From CAZKGE01 sp964541695 (GTDB lineage: Bacteria; Bacillota; Clostridia; Christensenellales; CAG-138), in NCBI GenBank assembly GCA_964541695.1, contig CAZIRB010000005.1, positions 1 to 61,040 of the forward strand: a stretch of 61,040 bases of DNA. The letters are read 5' to 3'. Shown piece by piece: positions 34,929 to 43,767 of this stretch (positions within the stretch are counted from its first letter, which is position 1; every line of letters begins with the position of its first letter). The notes below the pieces were generated by a model. That model saw only the letters and a list, made by a program, of their open reading frames with translations. It was not told the DNA's origin and searched no databases. Position numbers and translations under genes: made by a program.

Positions 34929-35480
34929 TCACTGCTCCATCAGTTTTCCAAGGAACGAGGCGACCATCTCGCATGCCTTCGTCACGTCGGGGGAGATGAC
35001 CGCGTGCTCCTCGCGCGAGAGCGCGAGCACGGCGCCGATTGGGTCCCCGAGCGCGATGATGGGGGATAAATACACGGCCGTGTACGGTTCCCGGTCGTCG
35101 CCGTCCGTGATGCGGATCATGTCGCCCTTGAGCGCCGAGCGCGTCAGTTGCGTGCGCATCAAAATCGCCTGCTCGATATCGCCGGAGACGGGCTTGTCGG
35201 CAAGGTCGCGCTTGCCGCTGCCCGAGGCCGCGATGAACACGTCCTTATCCGAGATGGCCGCGCTGATACCGAACGTCTTGTTGATCGCGAGGACGAACTC
35301 CGTGGCGTACCCGGAGAGCTCGCCGATGGGCGAGTATTTTTTCAGTATAATTTCACCGTCTCGGTCGGTAAATATCTCAAGCGGATCGCCCTCGCGAATC
35401 CGCAGCGTGCGCCGAATTTCCTTTGGAATGACCACCCGCCCCAACTCGTCTATGCGTCTGACAATCCCGGTCGCTTTCAA
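34929..35480 (-). CDS. spoVT: Stage V sporulation protein T
   Basis: AbrB-type DNA-binding regulator of forespore gene expression under sigma-G. The protein is 183 aa. The N-terminal swapped-hairpin domain reads KATGIVRRIDELGRVVIPKE, and the C-terminal GAF-like domain follows from about residue 55. The start is TTG 35480, with GGGAGG eight bases upstream, which gives exactly the SpoVT N-terminus; earlier in-frame codons are intergenic. Confidence 0.95.
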   Translation of the reverse strand: MKATGIVRRIDELGRVVIPKEIRRTLRIREGDPLEIFTDRDGEIILKKYSPIGELSGYATEFVLAINKTFGISAAISDKDVFIAASGSGKRDLADKPVSGDIEQAILMRTQLTRSALKGDMIRITDGDDREPYTAVYLSPIIALGDPIGAVLALSREEHAVISPDVTKACEMVASFLGKLMEQ

Positions 35481-35646
35481 GTTACCATTCCTCCCAACAA
35501 TTGTTCTCGTGCTTGCATTTGATAGTTTTTGCCTGCGCACCCGAATTATACTAGCGTTTCCGTAACGAAATTTTCCAAAATCCGCGCGAAGCGCCGATCG
35601 CTTTTTTACCCCCGATTTTTGGGGCAAAACGTCTCCCGAACAGGCT

Positions 35647-35676
35647 TTCATGTTTTTTTTAGGCGGCGCATACGCT
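35647..35676 (+). promoter_or_regulatory. Candidate sigma-E promoter of spoIIID
   Basis: TTCATGTT (35647-35654), a 14-nt spacer and CATACGCT (35669-35676), the same layout as at yqfC. spoIIID is sigma-E dependent in Bacillus. Confidence 0.5.
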
Positions 35677-35706
35677 GTACAAACGCTTGATGGGGGGAAC
35701 GGAACA

Positions 35707-35955
35707 TTGCGCGATTATATCGAGGAACGGATCTGCGAAACTGCGCAATACATCGTGGAGCACGGGGCGACGGTGCGCGACGCGGCGGGCGTATTCAATA
35801 TCAGTAAGAGCACGGTGCATAAGGACGTGTCGGAGCGGCTCGTTTTCATCAACCCGCGGCTGGCCGCGCAGGTGCGGCAGGTGCTCGACGTGAACAAGGC
35901 CGAGCGGCATATCCGCGGCGGGCTGGCGACTTACAAAAAATATAAGGGCGAATAA
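35707..35955 (+). CDS. spoIIID: Sporulation transcription factor SpoIIID
   Basis: Mother-cell DNA-binding protein that activates or represses many sigma-E genes and promotes sigK expression. The protein is 82 aa. The helix-turn-helix is VRDAAGVFNISKSTVHKDVSERL, and the C-terminal basic stretch is HIRGGLATYKKYK. TTG 35707 is chosen: GGGGGGAACGG lies just upstream and MRDYIEERI matches the family start. Confidence 0.94.
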   Translation: MRDYIEERICETAQYIVEHGATVRDAAGVFNISKSTVHKDVSERLVFINPRLAAQVRQVLDVNKAERHIRGGLATYKKYKGE

Positions 35956-36019
35956 GTACGGGTCACATTGCGCTCTTGTTCCGCGGCTTGGCCGCAGAAG
36001 GACCGGGTTTGCCGCCCGG

Positions 36020-36667
36020 TCATTGGTTCGCGCACGCCGCGACAAGCGCGTACACGCGCATAGCGCCCGCTTTTTTCAGCGCGTGCGCGCACGCGCGAAG
36101 CGTCGCGCCCGTGGTCATCACGTCGTCCACCAAAGCTACGGACAGGCCGGCAGGCAGCGGATTGCAGGAAAACGCGCCGCGCACGTTTCGCTCGCGCGCT
36201 GTTGCGCTAAGCTCCGTCTGGGACGGCGTGTTGCGCGTCCGCTTGAGCAGATCACAGCGCACCGGCAGCGCGTAGCGTTTGGAAAGCGCGTCGGCAAGCA
36301 GCGCGCTCTGGTTGAATGTGCGCCGCCAAAGCTTGAGCGGATGCAGCGGCACGGGCACGAGGCAGTCAATTTGCCATTCGCGCGGCAGCCCGATGTGGGC
36401 GGCGAAAAAATCAGCCAGGTAGGACTGCTTCCCGTATTTAAACCGGTGTATGGGGCCGTGCAGCAGTTCGTCGTAGACAAATGCCGCGGCCGCGCCGTCG
36501 AGCGGCTCGGGCGAGGGCGGGCCGGGACAGCGCTTCACCTGAGCGCGGCAATCGCCGCACAACAAATCCTCGCCGACCGTGCGCTCCTGGTCGCAGACGG
36601 CGCAGACGCAGCGCGGCGGGTACAGCGCATCGAACAAAGCCGTTGTCACGCGCGAAAGACCGCTCAT
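36020..36667 (-). CDS. comFC: ComFC-like phosphoribosyltransferase-fold protein
   Basis: Member of the ComF family linked to DNA uptake and handling, about 215 aa. The N-terminal Cys pairs (CVCAVC, CGDC) look like a zinc finger, and the C-terminal PRPP-binding loop reads VALVDDVMTTGAT. ATG 36667 overlaps the recD2 stop (ATGA), so it is coupled to recD2; an ATG six codons upstream is also possible. Competence cannot be concluded from this gene alone. Confidence 0.88.
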   Translation of the reverse strand: MSGLSRVTTALFDALYPPRCVCAVCDQERTVGEDLLCGDCRAQVKRCPGPPSPEPLDGAAAAFVYDELLHGPIHRFKYGKQSYLADFFAAHIGLPREWQIDCLVPVPLHPLKLWRRTFNQSALLADALSKRYALPVRCDLLKRTRNTPSQTELSATARERNVRGAFSCNPLPAGLSVALVDDVMTTGATLRACAHALKKAGAMRVYALVAACANQ

Positions 36668-38871
36668 TCCATATCGCCGCCCCATTCGTTCAGCCGCTCG
36701 CTCAGCGACGTGTAGCGCCTTGTAGCGCGGTTGTTGTTCACCATCTGCGCGATCACCTCCGCGCGGCCAAGACAGGCGACCTGGCGCCTGGCCCGCGTCA
36801 CCGCGGTGTAGAGGAGGTTACGCGTGAGTAGCGGCGTCGCGGCCCCGCACAGCGGCAGGATCACGATCGGGAACTCCGAGCCCTGGCTCTTGTGGATCGA
36901 GATGCAGTACGCCAGGTCGAGCTCGTCGCATTGCGCGATGTCGTACGAAGCCAGCCGGTCGTCGTCGAACAAAACGAGTATGCGTCGGTTTGCGGCGTCG
37001 ATCTTGTAGATCGTGCCGAGGTCGCCGTTGAACGCGCCGGTTCCGTCCTGGTACGCGCCGTTTGCGCGCTTCGTCCAGGCGACTTTGTAGTCGTTTTTCG
37101 TCTGCATGACGCGATCGCCCTCGCGCAGCAGCGTCTCGCCGCTGACCCATTCCGCCTTGCCGTCGCTTTTCGGGTTCATCGCCTGCTGGAGCTTTAAGTT
37201 GAGGTTGATGACGCCGAGCATGCCTTTCTTCATCGGCGCGAGCACCTGGATGTCTATCAGCGGCTCGGCGGTCTCGAGCAGCGGGGCGGGGCGGGTGCAC
37301 AGAGAAACGATACGGTTTAACACGACCTCCTGGGAGGCGATGGGCTCGAACACAAAGTCCGCCGTTCCCGCGTCCAGCACGGGCATCTTGCCCTGGTTGA
37401 TGCGGTGCGCGTTCGTGACGATCATGCTGCGCTGGGCCTGGCGGAATATCTCGGTCAGGCGGATCGTCGGCACACGGCCGCTGCGGATGATGTCGCGCAG
37501 CACGTCGCCGGGGCCGACGGGCGGGAGCTGGTCGCTGTCGCCGACCATGACGAGCCGCGTGCCCGGCAGTACGGCGCGCAGAAGCGCGTGCATGAGCGGC
37601 ACGTCGACCATGGACATCTCGTCGACGATGATCATGTCGTAGTAGAGCGGGTTATCGGCGTTTCTCGTAAACCCGCCGCCGGGCACGTACTCGAGCAGGC
37701 GGTGGATCGTCTTTGCCTCGAGGCCGGTCGCCTCGGTCATGCGCTTGCTTGCGCGCCCGGTCGGCGCGGTCAGCGCGACCTCGAGATTCAGCGCGGCCAT
37801 CATGTCCGTGATGAAGCGTATGATCGTGGTCTTGCCTGTGCCGGGACCGCCGGTGATGACGAGTGCGCCCTCCGTCAGCGCGGCCTCGACGGCGGCTTCT
37901 TGCTCGTGAGAAAGCGCGATCCGCGCGTCCTGCGGGAACGCCGTCTCCCGAAGCAAGGGGTTATCGACCGGTTTTTGGGTGAGCAGCAGAAGCTTCTGCG
38001 CGATTGCGGTCTCCATGTTCCGGACCGCGGTCAAAAATATCGCGTCCTCGCCGCCGATGCTCTGGCGGACGGCACCGCCGGAGACGAGCAGCGCGTCGAG
38101 CGCGTCCGACAGCGGCCGCTCGTCGACGCCGAGCAGGCTTTGCGCGTACCGCAGCAGGCTTTCGCGCGGCAGGTACGTATGTCCGTACTCGCGCAGCGCC
38201 TGATTCAGCGCGTAAAGCAGCCCCGCTTTGAGCCGGGATTCCGAGTCGAACGAGAAGCCCGAGACGTTCTGCGCGATTTTGTCCGCGGTGATAAAGCCGA
38301 TGCCGTCCACGTCCTCGATGATCTGGTACGGATTCTCCTCGATGCGCGCCATGCACAGGTCGCCGTAGATGCGGTACAGCTTGAGCGCCTGGTTCACGGT
38401 CACGCCGTAGGGCTCGAGCGCGAGCATGATGTCGCGCATGACGCGGTTCTCGCGGTACGACTCCGCGATCATCGCGGACCGCTTCTTGCCGATGCCCGGT
38501 ATGCCGGCGATCCGCTCCGGCTCGTCGTCGAGCACCCGCAGCGTGTCCATGCCGAACGCGGCGACGATGGCGCGCGCGGTCGCGGGGCCGACGCCGCGGA
38601 TCAAGCCGCTGCCGAGGTAGCTCTCGATCGCGGACAGCGACGCCGGCGCGAGCGAGGAGTAGCTATCCGCCTTGAACTGCGTGCCGTACCGCGGGTGCGA
38701 GACGTACTGCCCCTCGAGCGAGAGCCGCTCGCCGACGGAGGCCAGCGGCAACGTGCCGACGACGGAGCAGCGCGCCATATCGTCGAGCGCAAGCTCGAGC
38801 ACCGTCCAGCCGTTCTCGGCGTTTCTATATATGATCGATTGTACGACGCCCTCGAGATGCATGTCGTTCAC
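36664..38871 (-). CDS. recD2: RecD2-type DNA helicase
   Basis: Superfamily 1 5'-3' DNA helicase not bound to RecBC, 735 aa. The N-terminal domain (OB and helix-hairpin-helix, GVGPATARAIV and GIPGIGKKRS near residues 95-135) precedes Walker A GGPGTGKTTIIRF near residue 340, DEMSMVD, and the C-terminal VHKSQGSE-type motif (here SIHKSQGSEFP). The start is GTG 38871, overlapping the permease stop; ATG three codons further in is an alternative. Confidence 0.93.
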   Translation of the reverse strand: MNDMHLEGVVQSIIYRNAENGWTVLELALDDMARCSVVGTLPLASVGERLSLEGQYVSHPRYGTQFKADSYSSLAPASLSAIESYLGSGLIRGVGPATARAIVAAFGMDTLRVLDDEPERIAGIPGIGKKRSAMIAESYRENRVMRDIMLALEPYGVTVNQALKLYRIYGDLCMARIEENPYQIIEDVDGIGFITADKIAQNVSGFSFDSESRLKAGLLYALNQALREYGHTYLPRESLLRYAQSLLGVDERPLSDALDALLVSGGAVRQSIGGEDAIFLTAVRNMETAIAQKLLLLTQKPVDNPLLRETAFPQDARIALSHEQEAAVEAALTEGALVITGGPGTGKTTIIRFITDMMAALNLEVALTAPTGRASKRMTEATGLEAKTIHRLLEYVPGGGFTRNADNPLYYDMIIVDEMSMVDVPLMHALLRAVLPGTRLVMVGDSDQLPPVGPGDVLRDIIRSGRVPTIRLTEIFRQAQRSMIVTNAHRINQGKMPVLDAGTADFVFEPIASQEVVLNRIVSLCTRPAPLLETAEPLIDIQVLAPMKKGMLGVINLNLKLQQAMNPKSDGKAEWVSGETLLREGDRVMQTKNDYKVAWTKRANGAYQDGTGAFNGDLGTIYKIDAANRRILVLFDDDRLASYDIAQCDELDLAYCISIHKSQGSEFPIVILPLCGAATPLLTRNLLYTAVTRARRQVACLGRAEVIAQMVNNNRATRRYTSLSERLNEWGGDME

Positions 38872-39716
38872 CGCGCGAGCTGCAGCAGCGAGCCGAACAG
38901 CACGGAGGAAACGAACGTCGTGCCGATCACGATCAGGTACGCCTTCGGCGAGCGCTTGCCGTGCAGCAGTACCATGAGGCCGATACCGGCCGCGGAGCTC
39001 AGGCCCGCGACGGTCGAGCCGAACGTGATCAGCCCGTCGAGGTAGAGCCGTGTGATCAGCACGGACGCGGCGCAGTTCGGGATCAAACCGATCAGCGCGG
39101 CGACGAGCGGTTGGAACGCGCCGGGCAGCATCAGCGCCGCCAGGCGCTCCTCGCCGATGAAGTGGATCAGGAGGTTGAGCGCGAGCGTGACGAGGAACAG
39201 AAACAGCAGGATCGAGAGCATGCGCAAGAACGCGGCGAACGCGATGTTCCTAATCTTACTGTCGCTCGCGCAGACGTGCTTTTCCGCGTGCTCGGCGTAC
39301 TCGCGGTTCTGCAGCGGGATGCGCCAGAGCGCGTCGAGCAGAAAGCCCGTGATTATGGCGATGACGGCCTGCACGGCGATGAGCTGCAAAAGAACGCCCC
39401 AACGGTCGGGCTGCGCGATCAAAATCGGCAGCGCCTCGTCGGTGGTTGATAAAAACACGGCCACGAGCGTGCCGGCCGTGATCAGCCCGCCGTTGAACAG
39501 CTCCGCGCAGGCGGCGGAGAAACCGCACTGCGGGATGCAACCGAGCGCCGCGCCCACGACCGGGCCGAGGCGGCCCGAGCGGCGCAAAAGGTCGACGAGG
39601 CGGCCGGACGCGCGGTGCTCGATGTACTCCATCAAAAACAGCGTCGCGTACAGGAACGGGACAAGCTTCCCGCAGTCCACCAGCGTCTCAATCAGAATCT
39701 CAAAATACTCCGTCAT
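38868..39716 (-). CDS. Putative heavy-metal/arsenic-type exporter permease
   Basis: Integral membrane protein of 282 aa with about eight to ten hydrophobic segments. Two related motifs, GCIPQCGFSAACAELFNGG (about residue 60) and GLIPNCAASVLITRLYLDG (about 225), indicate an internal duplication with inverted topology; the family is annotated as a putative metal (manganese or arsenic) exporter. ATG 39716 lies right after the glyQS terminator hairpin, with only GGGGGCC as a possible binding site. It is followed by recD2 with a 4-nt overlap. The substrate is unknown. Confidence 0.75.
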   Translation of the reverse strand: MTEYFEILIETLVDCGKLVPFLYATLFLMEYIEHRASGRLVDLLRRSGRLGPVVGAALGCIPQCGFSAACAELFNGGLITAGTLVAVFLSTTDEALPILIAQPDRWGVLLQLIAVQAVIAIITGFLLDALWRIPLQNREYAEHAEKHVCASDSKIRNIAFAAFLRMLSILLFLFLVTLALNLLIHFIGEERLAALMLPGAFQPLVAALIGLIPNCAASVLITRLYLDGLITFGSTVAGLSSAAGIGLMVLLHGKRSPKAYLIVIGTTFVSSVLFGSLLQLAR

Positions 39717-39720
39717 GACC

Positions 39721-39750
39721 AAAAGGCCCCCGCAGATCGATGCAGGGGCT
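39721..39750 (-). terminator. glyQS terminator overlapping the permease leader
   Basis: On the minus strand GCCCCTGCA pairs with TGCGGGGGC (one G-U) around a 6-nt loop, followed by CTTTT. The G-run of the 3' arm is also the only candidate ribosome-binding site of the permease. Confidence 0.75.
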
Positions 39751-39757
39751 TATCCTT

Positions 39758-41143
39758 TCAGAATTCGAGCCGCTTCTCGATATAGCCGGCAAGCTCGGGG
39801 ATCGGCAGCCGCACCTGCTCCATCGTATCCCGGTCGCGCACGGTGACGCAGCCGTCGGTCTCCGTCTCAAAGTCGATCGTGACGCACAGGGGCGTACCGA
39901 TCTCGTCCTCCCTGCGGTACCGCTTGCCGATCGAGCCGGTCTCGTCGTAGTCGACCATGAATTTCTTGGCCAGCTCCTGATAGATCACGGTCGCCTGGTC
40001 GGCGAGCTTCTTACTCAGCGGCAGCACGGCCGCCTTGAAGGGAGCGAGCGCGGGATGCAGCCGCAGCACGGCGCGCACGTCGCCGCCCTCGAGCGTCTCC
40101 TCGTCCATCGCGTCGCAGAGGAACGCGAGCGCGACGCGGTCCGCGCCGAGCGACGGTTCGATGCAGTAGGGGACGTACTTCGCGTTTGTGAACGGGTCCT
40201 GATACTCAAAGTTCTCGCCGCTGTGCGTCGCGTGCGCCAGGAGGTCAAAATCCGTGCGGTCGGCGATGCCCCATAGCTCGCCCCAGCCGAACGGGAAGCG
40301 GTACTCGATATCGGTCGTGCCCTTGCTGTAGTGCGAGAGCTCCTCCTTGGCGTGCTCGCGCATCTTGATGTTCTCCTCGCGCATGCCGAGCGAGAGCAGG
40401 AAGGTTTTGCAATAGTCCTTCCAATACCGGTACCAGTCGAGGTCAGTGCCGGGCTCGCAGAAGAACTCCATCTCCATCTGCTCGAACTCGCGGATGCGGA
40501 ATATGAAGTTGCCGGGCGTGATCTCGTTGCGGAACGACTTGCCGATCTGCGCGATGCCGAACGGGATCTTTTTGCGCGTGGTGCGCAGCACGTTCTTGAA
40601 GTTGACGAATATGCCCTGCGCGGTCTCCGGACGCAGGTACAGCTCGGACGCCGAGTCCTCGGTGACGCCCTGGTACGTCTTGAACATCAGATTGAACTTG
40701 CGTATGCCGGTAAACTCCGCCTTACCGCACTCCGGGCAGGCGATGCTGTGCTCGGCGATGTACGCCTCCATCTCGGCGTTTGTCCAGCCGTCGGGGCGCA
40801 CGTCGGTTAAATTATTCGCGGCGGCGTAGTCCTCGATGAGCTTGTCGGCGCGGAAGCGCGCCTTGCAGGACTTGCAGTCCATCAGCGGGTCGGAGAAGCC
40901 GCCGACGTGGCCGGAGGCGACCCAGGTTTCGGGGTTCATGAGGATCGCGGCGTCCATGCCGACGTTGTACGGGCTCTCCTGCACAAATTTCTTCCACCAG
41001 GCGCGCTTGATGTTGTTCTTAAACTCCACGCCGAGCGGACCGTAGTCCCAGCTATTGGCGAGCCCGCCGTATATCTCGCTGCCCGGGAAAATAAACCCGC
41101 GGCTCTTGCAGAGGGAGACCACCTGGTCCATCGTTTTTTCCAT
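39758..41143 (-). CDS. glyQS: Glycyl-tRNA synthetase, dimeric type
   Basis: Class II synthetase that charges tRNA-Gly, 461 aa. Motif 1 lies near PGSEIYGGLANSWDYGP, motif 2 is FRNEITP (about residue 210), motif 3 is near PSLGADRVALAFL, and the anticodon-binding domain follows from about 365. ATG 41143 follows TTGGAGTGCAGC; upstream in-frame codons overlap the promoter. It is the single-chain form, not the tetrameric glyQ/glyS pair. Confidence 0.95.
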   Translation of the reverse strand: MEKTMDQVVSLCKSRGFIFPGSEIYGGLANSWDYGPLGVEFKNNIKRAWWKKFVQESPYNVGMDAAILMNPETWVASGHVGGFSDPLMDCKSCKARFRADKLIEDYAAANNLTDVRPDGWTNAEMEAYIAEHSIACPECGKAEFTGIRKFNLMFKTYQGVTEDSASELYLRPETAQGIFVNFKNVLRTTRKKIPFGIAQIGKSFRNEITPGNFIFRIREFEQMEMEFFCEPGTDLDWYRYWKDYCKTFLLSLGMREENIKMREHAKEELSHYSKGTTDIEYRFPFGWGELWGIADRTDFDLLAHATHSGENFEYQDPFTNAKYVPYCIEPSLGADRVALAFLCDAMDEETLEGGDVRAVLRLHPALAPFKAAVLPLSKKLADQATVIYQELAKKFMVDYDETGSIGKRYRREDEIGTPLCVTIDFETETDGCVTVRDRDTMEQVRLPIPELAGYIEKRLEF

Positions 41144-41192
41144 TTGCTGCACTCCAATCCCAGCGGCTTTCGCCCTTAAAATCCATTTGTAA

Positions 41193-41220
41193 TTATTATG
41201 GAGAAACGCTCGTTTGTCAA
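41193..41220 (-). promoter_or_regulatory. Sigma-A promoter of glyQS
   Basis: A perfect TTGACA (41220-41215), a 16-nt spacer and TAATAA (41198-41193) on the minus strand. Confidence 0.75.
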
Positions 41221-41240
41221 GCGCGGCGGCCCGGACAAGC

Positions 41241-41268
41241 ACAAGTCTTGGGTATGAAGCGTACAATA
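41241..41268 (+). promoter_or_regulatory. Possible sigma-K promoter of the Cys-rich small gene
   Basis: ACA (41241-41243), a 16-nt spacer and CGTACAATA (41260-41268), one mismatch from CATAnnnTA. Short consensus, so weak evidence. Confidence 0.3.
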
Positions 41269-41275
41269 CAGTATT

Positions 41276-41299
41276 CGACAACCATGTATTCAGTTGTCG
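41276..41299. promoter_or_regulatory. Inverted repeat in the leader of the Cys-rich small gene
   Basis: CGACAAC (41276-41282) and GTTGTCG (41293-41299), a perfect dyad with a 10-nt spacer; an operator or a 5' mRNA hairpin. Confidence 0.4.
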
Positions 41300-41331
41300 G
41301 ACAGAACATCTGTAAGGAGGCTAATTAGTCA

Positions 41332-41544
41332 ATGAATTTCTTGGGTAATCTTGGCGGTGGAAGCAACATGCTGTGGCTGCTGGTTCTGATTTTGATCTTG
41401 GGCGGCGACGACGGCTGCATCAACTGTGACAGCATCATCTGGATCCTGCTGCTCTCGCGCTTCTGCGGCGGCGACAGCTGCCCCGGCGTCAACAACGGCT
41501 GCGGCTGCCCCGGCTCCAACACGATCCGCAACTGCGGGTGCTGA
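41332..41544 (+). CDS. Small Gly/Cys-rich protein with one hydrophobic segment
   Basis: A 70-aa protein: a short Gly/Asn start, a hydrophobic stretch (about residues 13-24, MLWLLVLILILG), a second hydrophobic patch (IIWILLLSRF) and a Cys/Gly-rich tail with eight Cys overall. ATG 41332 follows AAGGAGG with a longish 11-nt spacing. Similar short, hydrophobic, Cys-rich proteins are common in spore formers and are often coat or envelope associated; this role is inferred only. Confidence 0.65.
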   Translation: MNFLGNLGGGSNMLWLLVLILILGGDDGCINCDSIIWILLLSRFCGGDSCPGVNNGCGCPGSNTIRNCGC

Positions 41545-41560
41545 CGGCACACATAACAGG

Positions 41561-41750
41561 ACCAAACGGTTCATAGTTTCCTAAACCTGGCTCCTCTGTG
41601 GTATGCTCGTTGTGAGACACAGAGGAGGTTTTTTTATGAACTGCATCATCGCCTGGTCACGGCCGGCTTCGACGACGTGCGCCGTGCATCGAACCGGTCC
41701 GCGCTGCGCGGTCAACTTCTCCCAAATAGTATCTCGACCGCGTGTTCACT
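41561..41750 (+). repeat. Left flank repeat: decayed copy of the copZ-mnmA 5' region
   Basis: 41577-41640 matches the copZ leader (54859-54920), including TTTCCTAAACCTGGCTCC and ACACAGAGGAGG. 41638-41660 resembles the inside of copZ (55012-55035). 41661-41697 and 41707-41748 match mnmA at 55277-55313 and 55331-55372 (for example TTCGACGACGTGCGCCG and GTATCTCGACCGCGT). Parts between are deleted and frames are broken, so nothing here codes for a working protein. Confidence 0.8.
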
Positions 41751-41794
41751 CATTAAAAACATGTATTTTTCAAAAAAAGATTATATATTGTCTA

Positions 41795-41823
41795 TTGACA
41801 GGATAAAAAAAGCATGTTAAGAT
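41795..41823 (+). promoter_or_regulatory. Strong sigma-A promoter of the leu-ilv operon
   Basis: A perfect TTGACA (41795-41800), a 17-nt spacer and TAAGAT (41818-41823) with TG one base upstream (extended -10). The T-box leader begins a few bases downstream. Confidence 0.8.
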
Positions 41824-41829
41824 GTCAAA

Positions 41830-42130
41830 CAATTTAACATTTGCTACCGCGAGGAAGGGAAATAGTATCCGATTCGCTGAAAGCGCAGAGAGGGCCGGGT
41901 TGCTGGGACGGCTCGTGAAGGCGAATGGAGAACTCATCCCGGAGCAGCAGGCGGAACGCTCCACAGCGAGTCATTATGCTTTGCCGGAAGTCCACCGTTA
42001 CAGGGAACGCGATATTGGAGTGCCGATCCGGGCTCCCGTATGGTGAAAGAGTGCGTGCTTGCAAGCGCGAATTCAGGTGGTACCGCGAAGGCGCAGCCTT
42101 CGTCCTGATTTTCAGGACGAAGGCTTTTTT
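41830..42130 (+). promoter_or_regulatory. T-box riboswitch, Leu (CUC) specifier
   Basis: A tRNA-sensing leader that lets transcription pass when tRNA-Leu is uncharged. The T-box sequence AGGTGGTACCGCG is at 42074-42086. The stem I landmarks GAAATAGTATCC and CAGAGAGGGCCGGGTTGCTG precede GAACTCATCCC, which places the specifier CTC at 41933-41935. The leader ends in a perfect 13-bp terminator (about 42094-42124) with six T. It stands before leuA, in agreement with a leucine signal. Confidence 0.92.
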
Positions 42131-42187
42131 AATACTCTGGTTTCCGCTTCTACGCGATCGGCGTCGATAAAAAAAGGAGGCTGCGAC

Positions 42188-43717
42188 ATGTGTAACGAGA
42201 ACAACCGTGTAATCATTTTTGACACGACCCTGCGCGACGGGGAGCAGACCCCCGGCGTCAATTTAAACCTTGCCGAAAAACTTGAGATTGCGCGCCAGTT
42301 GGAAGCGCTCGGCGTCGACGTGATCGAGGCGGGCTTTCCGGCCGCCTCGCCCGGGGACTTTGAAGCGGTCCGAGGCGTATCGCAGAACGTAAACTGCTCG
42401 GTCGCGGCCCTCTGCCGGTCCGTGCCCGCGGACATCCAAAAAGGATGGGAAGCGGTTCAATACAGCAAAAAACCGCGCCTGCACGTTTTTTTGGCTACCA
42501 GCGACATCCATATGAAATATAAGCTGCGCATGGAGCCGGAGGAAGTCCTGACCCGCGCCGTGGCCGCGGTGCGGCTGGCAAAAAGCCTGTGCGACGACGT
42601 GGAGTTCTCCTGCGAGGACGCAAGCCGCAGCAACCCGGAGTTCTTATATAGAATTCTCGAGGCGGCCATCGGCGAGGGCGCCACGACGGTCAACATTCCC
42701 GATACGGTGGGCTATGCGATGCCCGGCGAGTTCGGCGCGCTGATTGCAGGCGTTAAAGCCAACGTACCCAATATCGGCAGGGCTGTTATCAGCGTCCACT
42801 GCCACAATGATCTGGGGCTTGCGGTGGCCAACACGCTTTCGGCGCTTCAGAACGGAGCGCGGCAGATCGAAACGACGATCAACGGGCTGGGGGAACGCGC
42901 CGGCAACTGCTCCATGGAAGAAGTGGTTATGGCGCTCACTACAAGAAGCGGCATCTTTGGCCTTACCCACGGGGTGGATACCACGCGCATTTACCGCACC
43001 AGCCAGCGCGTGGCGAAGCATACCGGCGTTCCGATTCCGGTATGCAAGGCGATCGTTGGCGTCAACGCCTTTGCGCATGAATCCGGCATCCACCAGCATG
43101 GCGTGCTGGCAAACCCGATGACGTACGAGATCATGACGCCCCAGTCGGTCGGCAAGGCCGAGAGCACAATGGTATTGGGCAAACTTTCCGGCCGGCACGC
43201 CTTCAGCGACCGGCTTGAGAGCATGGGATTCCGGCTGACCAAAGAGGAAATCGACGACGCTTTCCTGCGGTTTAAGGAATTGGCGGACAGGAAAAAGAGC
43301 ATCAGCGACGAGGATTTGGAAGCGCTCGTCAGTCAGCGGGTGTCGAACGTACCCCCGTACTATAAGCTGGACACATTCCAAATCCAAAGCGGGAACAAAA
43401 TGCAGTCCATGGCCAGCGTAACATTGGTTCACGATGAGAATGCGGTCACCGAAGCGGCGACCGGGGACGGACCCGTGGACGCGGCGTACAATGCCGTGGC
43501 GCGCATCGTGGGCGGAGAATGGCCTCTGGCCGCCTATGACCTGCGCGCCGTGACGGAGGGAATGGACGCGCTCGGAGAGGTGACGATCCGCGTCAAGCAC
43601 GGCGGCCGGCTGTATACCGGCAAAGGACTCTCCCCCGATGTGATTGAAGCGTCTGTCAGCGCGTATGTGGATGGCATCAACCGCGCGCTTGCCACCGCCG
43701 CGCGGCAGAACAGCTAG
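42188..43717 (+). CDS. leuA: 2-isopropylmalate synthase
   Basis: First step of leucine synthesis: condenses acetyl-CoA with 2-ketoisovalerate. The protein is 509 aa. The catalytic barrel opens with DTTLRDGEQTPGVN (about residue 12), with the metal site HCHNDLGLAVAN near 205 and the C-terminal regulatory (LeuA allosteric) domain from about 385. ATG 42188 follows AAAGGAGG; the frame upstream runs through the T-box and is not coding. It heads the operon. Confidence 0.95.
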   Translation: MCNENNRVIIFDTTLRDGEQTPGVNLNLAEKLEIARQLEALGVDVIEAGFPAASPGDFEAVRGVSQNVNCSVAALCRSVPADIQKGWEAVQYSKKPRLHVFLATSDIHMKYKLRMEPEEVLTRAVAAVRLAKSLCDDVEFSCEDASRSNPEFLYRILEAAIGEGATTVNIPDTVGYAMPGEFGALIAGVKANVPNIGRAVISVHCHNDLGLAVANTLSALQNGARQIETTINGLGERAGNCSMEEVVMALTTRSGIFGLTHGVDTTRIYRTSQRVAKHTGVPIPVCKAIVGVNAFAHESGIHQHGVLANPMTYEIMTPQSVGKAESTMVLGKLSGRHAFSDRLESMGFRLTKEEIDDAFLRFKELADRKKSISDEDLEALVSQRVSNVPPYYKLDTFQIQSGNKMQSMASVTLVHDENAVTEAATGDGPVDAAYNAVARIVGGEWPLAAYDLRAVTEGMDALGEVTIRVKHGGRLYTGKGLSPDVIEASVSAYVDGINRALATAARQNS

Positions 43718-43767
43718 AACGGGGATGCCCGTACGGAGGATATTTCGATGAAAGGACGGCGCAGGCT

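Noticed and set aside
35999..36021. Hairpin GACCGGG/CCCGGTC after spoIIID as a terminator
   Set aside because: No T-run on either strand, and it overlaps the end of comFC.
37405..39045. Long plus-strand open frame opposite recD2 and the permease
   Set aside because: Arg/Asp/His-rich shadow of two well-conserved minus-strand genes.
41637..41760. Short coding gene after the left flank leader
   Set aside because: The ATG and ribosome-binding site come from the copied copZ leader; the frame that follows is a broken mix of copZ and mnmA pieces.
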